Notes: generated from the sequence alone by a model not told the origin. Numbered from the stretch's first letter, positions 45,163 to 54,434 are shown. The stretch is DNA of 64,000 bases from Bacteroidetes bacterium GWF2_43_63 (GCA_001769275.1 MEOQ01000040.1:227718-291717); one strand, 5' to 3'. A program made the numbers and translations.

Positions 45163-47508
45163 ATGATTAATTTTTCCCGGGAGAAAATACTCTTTTTTCT
45201 TTTGCTCCTTGTGCCTGCATTTGCTGTGGCACAGCAGAAAACCACAATAAGCGGCCGTATTACAGAAAAAGGATCGGGCGAAACACTCATCGGTGTCAAT
45301 GTCTATATTCCTTCTTTGAAAACCGGCACAGTGAGTAATGCTTATGGCTTTTATAGCATCACATTCAGCAGCGATAGAGAAGTCGAAATGGTTTTTTCAT
45401 ATGTTGGATTTTCCGCCGTAAGCATTCGGGTGAAGCCGGGCGAAAATGCAGAAAAAGACATTACATTGTCGCCCAATGTTGAATTGAAAGAAGTCGTTAT
45501 TACCGACTCGGTGCTCAATAAAGTAAGCGATAACGCGCAAATGAGTAATTTCCAGCTCCCGGTTGAATATGTAAAGGAAATTCCAGCGCTGCTTGGCGAA
45601 AAGGATGTGTTCAAAGCTTTGCAATTATTGCCGGGTGTTCAGAAAGGAAATGAAGGCAGCAGTGGTCTGTATGTGCGTGGCGGTGGACCCGATCAGAACC
45701 TGATTATACTTGATGATGCTACGGTATATAATGCAAATCATCTTTTCGGATTTTTCAGTCTTTTCAATGGCGATGCACTAAAAAGCATCGAACTCATCAA
45801 AGGTGGCTTCCCAGCTCGCTATGGTGGTCGCTTATCATCGGTGGTTGACATGAATATGAAAGATGGAAACCGCGAAAAAATCAGTGGAGAAGGTGGCATC
45901 GGAATTATTTCTTCGCGACTGACACTCGAAGGTCCGATTATTAAAAACAAATCATCCTTTCTGATATCCGGCCGCAGGACTTATATCGACGCACTTATGC
46001 GACCGTTCATGAATAAAGAAAACGGCACTTTTGGATATTATTTTTACGATTTGAATGCAAAAATAAATTACGAGTTTGATAAAAAAAACCGGCTTTATCT
46101 GAGTGGATATTTTGGTCGCGATAAATTTCATTTTGCCGAAGCCAACAATCTTACATCCAACAGTTCGCGGTTTAAGGCAGGCATGTTCTGGGAAAATGCA
46201 ACAGCTACGCTGCGATGGAATCACGTCTTTTCAAACAAAGTCTTTTCCAACGCTTCGTTGATTTTCAGCAATTACGGTTTGAATATTTATCAAGAAGAAG
46301 AATACGACGACTCCCGGTTCAGTCTCGATTATTCGAGCGGAATTCGTGATCTGGGGCTGAAATACGACTTTACATATTACCCCAATACTTATCACACTAT
46401 TCGCTACGGAATGCAATCAACATGGCACCGTTTCAAGCCTTCTGCCGTTGTTCTCGAAATGACCAGCACTGATGATTTTGTTTCGGAGATCAGTTCCATT
46501 CATACGCTTGAGAATTCAATCTACATCGAAGACGAATGGAAATGGAACCGCTGGCGTGGCAATTTGGGTATGAGAGCATTTGATTTTATTACAGACTCAT
46601 GCCATTATATTAGCCCGGAACCGCGCGTTGCTGTTGGTTTTATGCTCACTGAACTTTCCAGCATGAAGGCTTCATGGACAATGATGAACCAGAGTGTCCA
46701 CCTGCTGAGCAGCACCGGAATGGGCCTGCCGACTGATCTCTGGGTCCCTTCAACTAAAAACATAAAACCGCAGAAGGCCTGGCAGGCTGCACTGGGATAT
46801 GCCCGCGATCTTCCAAAAGGTCTTGCTCTTACAATAGAAGGTTATTACAAAAAAAGCGATAATGTGATTGGGTATCGCGAAGGCGCAAGCTTTATGATGA
46901 TTAATGATCCGTCCGATGCCAATCAATTCAGCTGGGAAGAAAACATCACTGCAGGTCAGGGCTGGTCGTATGGGGCTGAAATTCTGCTACAGAAAAAAAC
47001 AGGCAAGTGGACCGGGTGGGTAGGATATACGCTCAGCTGGACTCAGCTTCAGTTTGACGAGCTCAACAGTGGTGAAAAATACTATGCAAAATACGACCGT
47101 CGTCATGATATTTCAATTGTGAATATGCATAAAATCAATGATGTATTTACGGTTAGCTGTGTTTGGGTATTCAGTTCCGGCAACGCTTTAAATCTGCCTG
47201 TTGAAACCTATGATGCTATTTCTCATGATGCTGGCAGCAATGCTTATCCGTATTACAACACATCGTTTTATGGACCGAAAAACAGTTTTCGCCTTAATCC
47301 TTATCATCGCCTGGACGTTGGTCTGCAACACCATCAGAAGCGCGAAAAGACTGTTCACACCTGGGAAATTGGCATGTACAACATGTATAACCGGCACAAT
47401 CCCTATTTCTACTATGTCGAAAACAACTACATAACTGGTGACAATCAGTTAAAGCAGGTTTCTCTGTTTCCAATGATTCCGTCATTTTCATATAGCATAA
47501 AATTCTGA
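45163..47508 (+). CDS. TonB-dependent receptor (CarboxypepD_reg-like plug type)
   Basis: 781 residues. Signal peptide 1-24 (VPAFAVAQQ). CarboxypepD-regulatory-like domain 25-110 (TTISGRITEKGSGETLIGVNVYIPS), plug about 115-235 (GEKDVFKALQLLPGVQKGNEGSSGLYVRGG, ELIKGGFPARYGGRLSSVVD), then a 22-strand barrel. The C-terminus ends in aromatic residues (SIKF) as outer-membrane barrels do. It is followed 2 bp later by a DUF4249 lipoprotein, the typical pair. The substrate is unknown; SusCD-like glycan uptake is not supported because the lipoprotein is not SusD. Confidence 0.93.
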   Translation: MINFSREKILFFLLLLVPAFAVAQQKTTISGRITEKGSGETLIGVNVYIPSLKTGTVSNAYGFYSITFSSDREVEMVFSYVGFSAVSIRVKPGENAEKDITLSPNVELKEVVITDSVLNKVSDNAQMSNFQLPVEYVKEIPALLGEKDVFKALQLLPGVQKGNEGSSGLYVRGGGPDQNLIILDDATVYNANHLFGFFSLFNGDALKSIELIKGGFPARYGGRLSSVVDMNMKDGNREKISGEGGIGIISSRLTLEGPIIKNKSSFLISGRRTYIDALMRPFMNKENGTFGYYFYDLNAKINYEFDKKNRLYLSGYFGRDKFHFAEANNLTSNSSRFKAGMFWENATATLRWNHVFSNKVFSNASLIFSNYGLNIYQEEEYDDSRFSLDYSSGIRDLGLKYDFTYYPNTYHTIRYGMQSTWHRFKPSAVVLEMTSTDDFVSEISSIHTLENSIYIEDEWKWNRWRGNLGMRAFDFITDSCHYISPEPRVAVGFMLTELSSMKASWTMMNQSVHLLSSTGMGLPTDLWVPSTKNIKPQKAWQAALGYARDLPKGLALTIEGYYKKSDNVIGYREGASFMMINDPSDANQFSWEENITAGQGWSYGAEILLQKKTGKWTGWVGYTLSWTQLQFDELNSGEKYYAKYDRRHDISIVNMHKINDVFTVSCVWVFSSGNALNLPVETYDAISHDAGSNAYPYYNTSFYGPKNSFRLNPYHRLDVGLQHHQKREKTVHTWEIGMYNMYNRHNPYFYYVENNYITGDNQLKQVSLFPMIPSFSYSIKF

Positions 47509-47510
47509 CC

Positions 47511-48350
47511 ATGAAAAAGACACACATTTTTTTAATTGCATTGCTGGCTTTGTTTTCATCCTGCGAGGACATGGTAACAAATGTTGATGTTCCTGCATCG
47601 GAGTCACATTATGTAATCCATTCATATTTGTCGCCTGAAGACACCGCGGTTATTGTCTATGTTGACCGCTCAGAACCTGTGTTTGGCGATAGTGATAACG
47701 ACACTTCGTGGATTTCGCAGGCACACGTTTTTGTCAATGGAATCGAGCTCTCACGTGTCAGCGACTATAATATTAAGTTTTTAATACCGGCTGACTCGCT
47801 GCCCATTGTAGCTGGTGAAACTTATACTGTGTCGCTTCAGATCGGGACGGAGAATGTTTGCTCTGGATCATGTACAGTGCCTCTCATCAGAAATGAATCA
47901 TTGTTGTATAAAGGAATTGACTCGGTTGAAAATCAGGGTTATGACGGATTTACCTACTATGACTATTACATTCTTTATTCATTCACCGACATTGCGACCG
48001 TTGAAAACTTCTATCGCATTGCTGCGGAATTCAATTATGTAGACCCGTATTCAAGCGATACTGCGGTTTATACGATTTATCCGGAGAGTGTTCAATTTAT
48101 TAAAGATGTTTTGTTCAGCGGCAGCGAATATTCTGACCGGATTTTAGTGGGCGGAAGTGAAACCCTTTCTGGTATTACTGGCCTAAAGCTGTTTTTGTAC
48201 ACATCCGATAATAATTATTATCATTATCATCGGGCCATTTTGTCGCAAACGGATGACCCGTTTTCGGAACCCGTGATTGTACCTACAAACATTGATAACG
48301 GACTTGGTTGTGTTGCCGGCTACAGAAAATATGTGCTTAATGTTTTTTGA
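47511..48350 (+). CDS. DUF4249 lipoprotein
   Basis: 279 residues, lipobox FSSC with Cys at 18. The DUF4249 N-terminal strand pattern is present (VTNVDVPASESHYVIHSYLSPEDTAVIVYVDRSEPVFG, then WISQAHVFVNG). Members accompany TonB receptors of this class and are thought to sit on the outer membrane as substrate-binding or lid proteins. The 2-bp gap to the receptor shows co-transcription. The C-terminal region (GCVAGYRKYVL) is typical of the family. Confidence 0.92.
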   Translation: MKKTHIFLIALLALFSSCEDMVTNVDVPASESHYVIHSYLSPEDTAVIVYVDRSEPVFGDSDNDTSWISQAHVFVNGIELSRVSDYNIKFLIPADSLPIVAGETYTVSLQIGTENVCSGSCTVPLIRNESLLYKGIDSVENQGYDGFTYYDYYILYSFTDIATVENFYRIAAEFNYVDPYSSDTAVYTIYPESVQFIKDVLFSGSEYSDRILVGGSETLSGITGLKLFLYTSDNNYYHYHRAILSQTDDPFSEPVIVPTNIDNGLGCVAGYRKYVLNVF

Positions 48351-48458
48351 GTCGCTTTGATTTGTTACCGAATAACCCCATTTTTTCGTACTGATGAAAA
48401 AATATTGCTGATTATTCAGATTTCTTAATATATTTACGTCACATTAAGGGGCGTTGGT

Positions 48459-49814
48459 ATGAAAAAAATCTTTATCATTTTGGCTGCATTTTTTTTATTG
48501 CAGGCTACTTCAGTCAGTGTTCAGGCGCAGAATCCAAACAAGACTGCGGAGCGTGAGTGGAAAATTCTGTTCGATGAATCACTCGAATGGTATAATTTCG
48601 GCTATTTTGAAAATGCCGTGCGTGGTTTCAAGCGCCTGCTGGTGAAGGATCGTGAGAATTGCAATATCAATTTTTATATTGCCATGAGCTATTACTATCT
48701 GCGCCGCCCGGCCGATGTGGTACTGCCATACATGGAAAAAGCTTCGAAGAAAGTCAACCCCTATTACAGTTACACTTACAAGGAAACTTCGTCTCCGGTG
48801 TTCTCGTTGCTATATCTCGGACAGCTTTATATGAATGTGTATGAATTTGATAAAGCTGATTCAGCATTGATGCGTTTCGGGATGTATCTGACTGAGAAAA
48901 ATCGAGATGCAGCTTATATTTGGGAACTTTCGCTATCGATGAATTATGTCAATAATGCGCGCGTTAATTATGACAATCAGCTGAAAAATGTTTCTGTCGA
49001 GAATCTTAAGCTGATAAATTCCAGTTACAACGAAGGTCAACCGTTTCTATCGCCTGACGGAAAATCACTGTTTATGACGTCGGACCGAAAAGGATCCACC
49101 GGTGGACAATGGCTTAATGATACCTATAAGTCCGATGTGTACATGGTCACCATAAAAAGCAATAATTTTTCCAAACCCAAGAAGATGGGACAGCGCATGA
49201 ATACTGCATCTGCAGACATGTGCAACAGCATGGGCGAGGGTGGAAAATATCTGCTCATCAGCCGCGAAGATAAAAACAACAAGGATTATAATATTTACTC
49301 GTCTGAAATAAGCGGAAAGCGATTTAAAGAACCGGAAAAGCTGAATCCAAATATCAACAGCAAAGACAACGAAGTCCACGCTTATGTTTCGCTCAATGGA
49401 AATGTCATGTATTTCTCCAGCGACCGGTTGGGTGGATATGGCGGCCTTGATATTTATATGTCTGAAAAAATGCCCAATGGCGAATGGGGCCCGGCCTATA
49501 ATCTGGGACCTACGGTCAACACATGGTTTGATGAGGACTATCCGTTTATTCTGGATGATGGTGTCACTCTTTTCTTCAGCTCAAATTGCACAAAAAGCAT
49601 GGGCGGCTTTGATATTTTTGTTTCGACACTTTCAGAAGAAGGTATGTGGTCGGATCCTGAAAACATTGGATATCCCATCAACACTACATCTGACGATACC
49701 GGTTTTTCAATGTCCCGCGATGGCTTAACCGGATTTTATGCTACTGCCCGTGAGGCGCAGACCAATGGGCATATCGGAAATCAGGATATTTACAGAATTC
49801 ATTTCGGAAAATAA
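48459..49814 (+). CDS. TPR/PD40 beta-propeller protein (PorE-like, no OmpA domain)
   Basis: 451 residues. Signal peptide 1-24, TPR-like helices about 30-150 (WYNFGYFENAVRGFKRLLVKD), then a WD40-like/PD40 beta-propeller about 180-450 (SPDGKSLFMTSDRKGS, SLNGNVMYFSSDRLGGYGGLDIYMSEK, LDDGVTLFFSSN). This is the order of the T9SS protein PorE, but the C-terminal peptidoglycan-binding OmpA-like domain is missing, and the ORF ends cleanly. A periplasmic role related to T9SS is possible by analogy. It is followed 3 bp later by a small partner gene. A near-consensus -7 TATATTTA lies at 48429-48436. Confidence 0.88.
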   Translation: MKKIFIILAAFFLLQATSVSVQAQNPNKTAEREWKILFDESLEWYNFGYFENAVRGFKRLLVKDRENCNINFYIAMSYYYLRRPADVVLPYMEKASKKVNPYYSYTYKETSSPVFSLLYLGQLYMNVYEFDKADSALMRFGMYLTEKNRDAAYIWELSLSMNYVNNARVNYDNQLKNVSVENLKLINSSYNEGQPFLSPDGKSLFMTSDRKGSTGGQWLNDTYKSDVYMVTIKSNNFSKPKKMGQRMNTASADMCNSMGEGGKYLLISREDKNNKDYNIYSSEISGKRFKEPEKLNPNINSKDNEVHAYVSLNGNVMYFSSDRLGGYGGLDIYMSEKMPNGEWGPAYNLGPTVNTWFDEDYPFILDDGVTLFFSSNCTKSMGGFDIFVSTLSEEGMWSDPENIGYPINTTSDDTGFSMSRDGLTGFYATAREAQTNGHIGNQDIYRIHFGK

Positions 49815-49817
49815 AAC

Positions 49818-50417
49818 ATGAAATATTTCGCATCTGTTCTTATTTTCATACTGCTATGGATGGGTTCAGTTGCGCAGCAGAAATATGAACTGGCAGAAGA
49901 AAATGTCTATGCCTCATGCGTCGATTACAAGCTGGTTGACAGTTCCGGCGCCACTTTAACAGTTCCGAAATCAGTGAAGGAAGGACTTCTCTGTCCCTCA
50001 CTGCTGTCGCTTGATGGCGATACACTTTGTTACCGCTCCGGTAATTCAATCCGTATCTTTCATATTTCGTCCGGACTGGATTACAAGCTGTTTGATGTTT
50101 TTGATGATGTTGATGGTGTGTCTGGTCCTGTCTGGTCTCCATCGCATCGGAGGATTGGTTTTATCATCATTAATCAGCAGCGCTCACATGGCTATAATGA
50201 TTTCTGCAGAATTATAATTCTTGACCTGAATTCAGATTTCAAAGTTATTGGCAAACATAAATTTGATCGTCCGGTTAATTTCAGTTGTGGCAGCATTTGC
50301 TCATCTGATGCTGGAACTGACTTTCGTTTTCTCGATGAAAACAATTTTGAATATACCCGCAACATTAATATTGATGAGCGTCCGGGAGAAAAGGGATTTG
50401 TTTTCATTGAAAACTAA
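49818..50417 (+). CDS. Small secreted protein with WD40-like strands
   Basis: 199 residues. Signal peptide 1-19 (MGSVAQQ). The mature region has beta-propeller-like strands (LLSLDGDTLCYRSGNSIRIFHISSGLDYKLFD, GPVWSPSHRRIGFIIINQ), but only about two or three blades. It may complement, or be a fragment related to, the PD40 protein immediately upstream (3-bp gap, same operon). No family recognised with confidence. Confidence 0.72.
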   Translation: MKYFASVLIFILLWMGSVAQQKYELAEENVYASCVDYKLVDSSGATLTVPKSVKEGLLCPSLLSLDGDTLCYRSGNSIRIFHISSGLDYKLFDVFDDVDGVSGPVWSPSHRRIGFIIINQQRSHGYNDFCRIIILDLNSDFKVIGKHKFDRPVNFSCGSICSSDAGTDFRFLDENNFEYTRNINIDERPGEKGFVFIEN

Positions 50418-50514
50418 AATCAATCTATTGTTGCAGCAGTCAATGATTCAGTGATATTTTGATTGCCTGATATTCATAAAGGCAATTTCTGAAAAATCTT
50501 TGTTTGAAAATAAT

Positions 50515-50556
50515 CAAACAAAATGTTTCAAACAAAATGTTTCAAACAAAATGTTT
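50515..50556 (+). promoter_or_regulatory. Three tandem 14-bp repeats CAAACAAAATGTTT upstream of the ATPase promoter
   Basis: Perfect copies at 50515-50528, 50529-50542 and 50543-50556, with a partial fourth (CAAAAATGTT) and an inverted half-copy TGTTTGA upstream. They end 11 bp before the -7 box and so cover the -33 region. Operator array or slippage-prone spacer; both are inference. Confidence 0.7.
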
Positions 50557-50567
50557 CAAAAATGTTG

Positions 50568-50575
50568 TATATTTG
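50568..50575 (+). promoter_or_regulatory. -7 box TATATTTG for the ATPase gene
   Basis: Exact TAnnTTTG match, 16 nt before ATG 50592, directly behind the tandem 14-bp repeats. Confidence 0.55.
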
Positions 50576-50591
50576 TTGAAAATTTGGGACA

Positions 50592-51725
50592 ATGAATACC
50601 GATTTTAATCCTTTTCCTGTTTCTGGCTATTATGGGGCTGAGTATTTTTGTGATCGTGAAAACGAAACAAATCTTATTCGCAGGAATATCCGAAACAATA
50701 TCAACACAACAATGTTTTCTGTCCGACGCCTCGGAAAAACCGGACTTATTCATCATATTATTGAATCCTATTCAAAAGACAGGCAGGTTGTTTGTCTCTA
50801 TATCGATATTTTCAGCAGTACCTGTCTGATGGATTTCACCAACATGCTGGCAACGGTAATTTACAACCGTTTTCCAGAAACAAATACAATTGGGAAAAAG
50901 GTCATGAAAGCCATCGCCTCGTTGCGCCCTGTTATTAGCTACGATACGCTTTCTGGTGACCCCGAAGTCAGGTTTGAATACAATGCCGCTTCACAGTATG
51001 AAAAAACCTTGCAGCAGCTTTTTTCGTTTCTTGATGGTCAGGGAAAGAAAATTGTATTCGCTATAGATGAATTTCAGCAGATACTTGAATTCCCGGAGAA
51101 AAACACCGAAGCGTTGTTACGTACTCACATCCAACGATTAAAGAATACTTTTTTTGTTTTTTCCGGCAGCAATCAGAAAATGATGCACGAAATTTTCAAC
51201 AATGCCAAACGCCCGTTTTATGCGAGTTGCAGCAATGTCAATCTTGGTTTTATTGACGAAAGCAGGTATGCTGCCTTTATACGCGAAAAGTTTGCTGAAC
51301 ATAAGCGCAGTATAAGTGATGAATGCATCCGGTTTATTCTCGAGTTCACACACCTGCATACTTTTTACACACAATATTTCTGCAATCATTTGTTTGCATG
51401 TGGGATTAAGCGTATTACAAAAGACGATGGGTATGCTGCAGCGATAGAAATTCTGAAGTTGAATGAAAGTACCCACTTTCAATACCGGAGTCTGCTCACC
51501 AAGGCACAGTGGCAACTCCTGACAGCGCTCGCCAAGGAAGAAAGGCTGCAAAAGGCTCATTCGGCTTCGTTTTTGAAAAAATATTTATTGGGTACATCAG
51601 CGCATGTTACGCGGGGAATGGCAGCTTTGATTGAAAAGGATCTGGTTTATCACAACACATCTATAGAGCAGCCCTATTACACAATCTACGATAAATTCCT
51701 GATGCGCTGGCTTCAACGGTTGTAA
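50592..51725 (+). CDS. AAA family ATPase (STAND/archaeal-ATPase-like)
   Basis: 377 residues. The N-terminal fold has FCDRENETNLIRRNI and Walker A variant RRLGKTGL (about 45-52) in place of the common GxxGxGKT. Walker B is IVFAIDEFQQIL (about 155-166), and sensor 1 FVFSGSNQKMM. The C-terminus is winged-helix-like and ends KFLMRWLQRL. The family is found as solitary genes in Bacteroidota and archaea; the function is not established. Its promoter has a striking tandem repeat. Monocistronic, with no toxin or nuclease partner adjacent. Confidence 0.85.
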   Translation: MNTDFNPFPVSGYYGAEYFCDRENETNLIRRNIRNNINTTMFSVRRLGKTGLIHHIIESYSKDRQVVCLYIDIFSSTCLMDFTNMLATVIYNRFPETNTIGKKVMKAIASLRPVISYDTLSGDPEVRFEYNAASQYEKTLQQLFSFLDGQGKKIVFAIDEFQQILEFPEKNTEALLRTHIQRLKNTFFVFSGSNQKMMHEIFNNAKRPFYASCSNVNLGFIDESRYAAFIREKFAEHKRSISDECIRFILEFTHLHTFYTQYFCNHLFACGIKRITKDDGYAAAIEILKLNESTHFQYRSLLTKAQWQLLTALAKEERLQKAHSASFLKKYLLGTSAHVTRGMAALIEKDLVYHNTSIEQPYYTIYDKFLMRWLQRL

Positions 51726-52195
51726 ACACTTTCATATTTCCAGAATATAATTGGTTCAACTAGTTTTTGTGTGGCAACTTTTCCTCTTTGACAACACCCG
51801 GCAATAATTTTTGTACTCTGACAAATTTATTGCAAAATCTGAAGCAAGTATCATCGCAGATGATGCCCGCTTCGAATTTGTGTCAATATGTTGTGCTTGC
51901 GGCTATAAATCGTTTAGCGAAAATTCGCTTAATTCGCGGAGAAAAAGTGGGGCTGTCTTGATTGTTTTCCTGGTGATTGCGGTTGTGTCTTAATAGCTGT
52001 TTCTTGTTCGAAGACTGTGTATATGTGCGCCCTTATTTAAGTTTTCAGTGGCACAGTATTGTGAAAATAGCTTCTGATATTTTGTCTGGTATCACACAAA
52101 ACATTGTTGTCCGATAAAATTGAAGACTGATAATCATCATTTATTTCAATTTGCAAAATTCTGCAAATCGCTGTACTTTTGTCAAAATTTTCCAG
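51726..52195. other. Intergenic region upstream of moeA
   Basis: 470 bp, AT-rich. It holds a short palindrome AGCGAAAATTCGCT (51916-51929) and the moeA promoter at its end. No Moco-riboswitch-like structure was recognised by eye. A TTG-started ORF (51811-51993) is not credible enough to call. Confidence 0.5.
52151..52181 (+). promoter_or_regulatory. moeA promoter: TTG-N20-TACTTTTG
   Basis: -33 TTG (52151-52153) and -7 TACTTTTG (52174-52181), spacing 20, with ATG 52196 15 nt after the box. The in-frame TTG at 52151 is therefore a promoter element and not a start codon. Confidence 0.6.
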
Positions 52196-53368
52196 ATGAT
52201 TTCCTTCGAAGAAGCTTTTGATATTGTCAGCTCTCAACCCGTTGTTGTTGATACGGAATTGATACCGTTTGATGAATCGGCCGGACGTATTCTTGCTGAA
52301 GACGTCTGTTCAGATATGGACATGCCGCCGTTCGACAAATCGGCGGTGGATGGCTTTGCATGCCGGGTTTCTGACATTATGCTGCCGATGAAAGTCATTG
52401 AAACTGTTCCCGCAGGGAAAATGCCAGAAAACACGGTGACCGAAGGAACCTGTATTCGCATCATGACAGGAGCTCCGGTTCCGGCTGGCGCTGATATGGT
52501 GCTGATGGTCGAAGATTGTGAAGTAAATAATGAAATTGTCGTTTACAAAGGTGCCTCAAAGAATAGCAATATTGCCCATCGCGGTGAAGATATGAAATCT
52601 GGCGCGCTGCTAATTACCGCATCAACGCTCATTAAACCGCAGCACATTGCCGTGCTGGCTGCCGTCGGTAAAACTGAAATTTCGGTATTCAGACAGATCA
52701 AGGTTGGTGTGATGAGTACGGGAAGCGAGCTTGTGGAGCCGGATGCAACACCATCGCCTTCACAGATCCGGAACAGCAATTCATGGCAACTGATGGCTCA
52801 AGTCGTTTCTCATGGCGGATTTCCGACCTATTACGGCATTGTTCCGGATGATTTTGAAACAACAGTTGCGGCCCTTCAGAATGCTGTAAGCGAGAATGAC
52901 ATTGTGTTTCTGAGCGGCGGTGTTTCAGCGGGCGATTTCGATTTTGTGCCGAAGGCCATGCAGCAAATCGGATTTGAAATAATTTTTGACAGCATCGCAG
53001 TTCAACCCGGACGTCCGACAACGCTTGCAAAAATGGGCAATAAATATATTGTTGGCTTGCCCGGAAATCCGGTGTCATCTTTTGTTCAGTTTGAATTGCT
53101 TGGATCAGTACTGATAAACCGTCTGGGTGGAAACAACCCTGAAATGAAAGTGATGAAAGGGATTACGGGTCAAACATTTCATCGTAAGAAAGCGGTGCGG
53201 AAATCTTTTTATCCTGTATCGGTCAATGAATCCGGAAGACTTGTTCAGGTTGAATATCACGGATCGGCACACATCAATTCGTTGCTGAAGGCGGTGGGTG
53301 TGATTGCGATGGAGATGGGCGTAAATGAAATTGCAGAAGGGACTGAAATTGATGTTAGACTGTTTTAA
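52196..53368 (+). CDS. moeA: Molybdopterin molybdotransferase
   Basis: 390 residues from ATG 52196 (MISFEEAFDIV). Typical MoeA blocks: DMPPFDKSAVDGFA (about 43-56), GTCIRIMTGAPVPAGADMV, and the MoCF-binding domain GVMSTGSELVE...FLSGGVSAGDFDF (about 180-265) and GLPGNPVSSFVQFE. It inserts molybdate into adenylated molybdopterin in the cytoplasm to finish the molybdenum cofactor. It overlaps moaA by 17 bp, so the two form an operon. moaC, moaE, moaD and mogA are not in this window. Confidence 0.95.
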   Translation: MISFEEAFDIVSSQPVVVDTELIPFDESAGRILAEDVCSDMDMPPFDKSAVDGFACRVSDIMLPMKVIETVPAGKMPENTVTEGTCIRIMTGAPVPAGADMVLMVEDCEVNNEIVVYKGASKNSNIAHRGEDMKSGALLITASTLIKPQHIAVLAAVGKTEISVFRQIKVGVMSTGSELVEPDATPSPSQIRNSNSWQLMAQVVSHGGFPTYYGIVPDDFETTVAALQNAVSENDIVFLSGGVSAGDFDFVPKAMQQIGFEIIFDSIAVQPGRPTTLAKMGNKYIVGLPGNPVSSFVQFELLGSVLINRLGGNNPEMKVMKGITGQTFHRKKAVRKSFYPVSVNESGRLVQVEYHGSAHINSLLKAVGVIAMEMGVNEIAEGTEIDVRLF

Positions 53369-54152
53369 CCGCGAAATAAATTACCTGCGTGTATCGGTCA
53401 CTGACCGCTGCAACCTGCGCTGCACCTACTGTATGCCTGCAGACGGAGTTCCGATGCTTACGCATACCGATATTTTATCTTTCGATGAAATTGCTGATGT
53501 TGTTCGCTATGGAGCAGGGCAGGGAATAACGAAAGTGCGCATTACAGGCGGAGAACCATTGGTGCGAAAAGGCATTGTAAATCTTGTTTCTATTCTTTCT
53601 AAAATCAATGGAATAAAGGAACTCACTATGACCTCGAATGGGATTCTGCTTCCGGTTTTTGCGAAAGAACTGAAAGCAGCCGGTCTGCATCGAATCAACA
53701 TCAGTCTCGACACCATGAATGCAGAACGGTTTGCCGCAACTACGCGTGGCGGAAATCTGAATGATGTTATTGCCGGAGTCGATGCGGCTATTGAAGCGGA
53801 TCTTACTCCTGTGAAACTGAATTGTGTGATTAAAAATTCTCCTGAAGATCCGGATGCAATATCTGTAAAAGAATTTGCTGTTAGCCGCGGAATTGAGGTA
53901 CGTTATATTCATCTGATGGATTTACACCTCGGCGAATTCAGCAAAGTGATTGGAGGCGATGGTGGAAATTGCGCATCGTGCAATCGCTTACGCCTGACTG
54001 CCAATGGAAATCTGATCCCATGTCTGTTCAGTAATCTTGAATACAATGTTCGAAAACTCGGATTAGAAAAGGCATTTGAGATGGCACTCGGAAACAAACC
54101 GGTTTCAGGAACTACTTCAAACACGCATGGATTCTATAATACCGGAGGATGA
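53352..54152 (+). CDS. moaA: Compact MoaA-like radical SAM GTP 3',8-cyclase
   Basis: 266 residues from ATG 53352. The radical SAM cluster Cys20-x3-Cys24-x2-Cys27 (RCNLRCTYC) and the GGEPLVR segment are present. The second cluster site Cys207-x2-Cys210-x13-Cys224 is intact (CASCNRLRLT...PC), and so is the C-terminal Gly-Gly. Usual MoaA is about 325-330 residues; here the stretch between RYIHLMD and the second cluster is reduced to about 16 residues. The reading frame is clean, so this is a short form and not a frameshift. It probably makes cyclic pyranopterin precursor, but a changed substrate cannot be excluded. Confidence 0.85.
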   Translation: MLDCFNREINYLRVSVTDRCNLRCTYCMPADGVPMLTHTDILSFDEIADVVRYGAGQGITKVRITGGEPLVRKGIVNLVSILSKINGIKELTMTSNGILLPVFAKELKAAGLHRINISLDTMNAERFAATTRGGNLNDVIAGVDAAIEADLTPVKLNCVIKNSPEDPDAISVKEFAVSRGIEVRYIHLMDLHLGEFSKVIGGDGGNCASCNRLRLTANGNLIPCLFSNLEYNVRKLGLEKAFEMALGNKPVSGTTSNTHGFYNTGG

Positions 54153-54162
54153 TATGCAAATG

Positions 54163-54230
54163 TGAAAATGTGCGACTCACGTAAAACGTGACAAGTGCGT
54201 CGATGTGGAAATGTGAAAATACGAGATGAG
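54163..54230. repeat. Dispersed hairpin repeat TCACGTAAAACGTGA (copy 2)
   Basis: Same motif order as 33911-33995: ATGTGCGACTCACGT, ACGTGACA, then GTCGATGTG. The stem TCACGT/ACGTGA is perfect. Non-coding, directly downstream of moaA. Confidence 0.6.
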
Positions 54231-54348
54231 AAAGAATTTGAAAATTCGGTAATTTGAAAATTTATTCACATATTATATTGCATTCAAAGGAGTTCATGAG
54301 CTCACGATTTCATCGTTCGGTTGAAAGTGTGATGATTTGAAAATGAAC

Positions 54349-54417
54349 ATTGTCACCTTGTCACCTTGTCACCTTGTCACTTTGTAACGACTGTAACGCG
54401 TAACGACTGTAACTTTT
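54349..54417. repeat. Tandem TTGTCACC repeats and TAACGxxTGTAAC repeats
   Basis: Four TTGTCAC(C/T) copies of 8 bp (about 54349-54382), followed by TAACGACTGTAACGCG and TAACGACTGTAAC. The second motif recurs near 40525-40571. They sit in front of the TiaS-like gene and may hold its promoter; the best box is TAACTTTTG, one base too long for consensus. Confidence 0.6.
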
Positions 54418-54434
54418 GTAAAGAAAATGAACAA

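Noticed and set aside
45163..48350. SusC/SusD glycan uptake pair
   Set aside because: The lipoprotein is DUF4249, not SusD, and no glycoside hydrolases are nearby.
50515..50556. Replication iterons
   Set aside because: The repeats look iteron-like, but the adjacent gene is a general AAA ATPase and not a Rep protein, and the context is chromosomal.
51811..51993. 60-codon ORF with a CCACG motif and a hydrophobic C-terminus
   Set aside because: Only a TTG start, no exact promoter box (TAATTTTTG is one base too long) and no recognisable family; possible but not supported.
54349..54417. CRISPR-like tandem TTGTCACC array
   Set aside because: 8-bp units without spacers of constant length and no cas genes; a simple tandem repeat.
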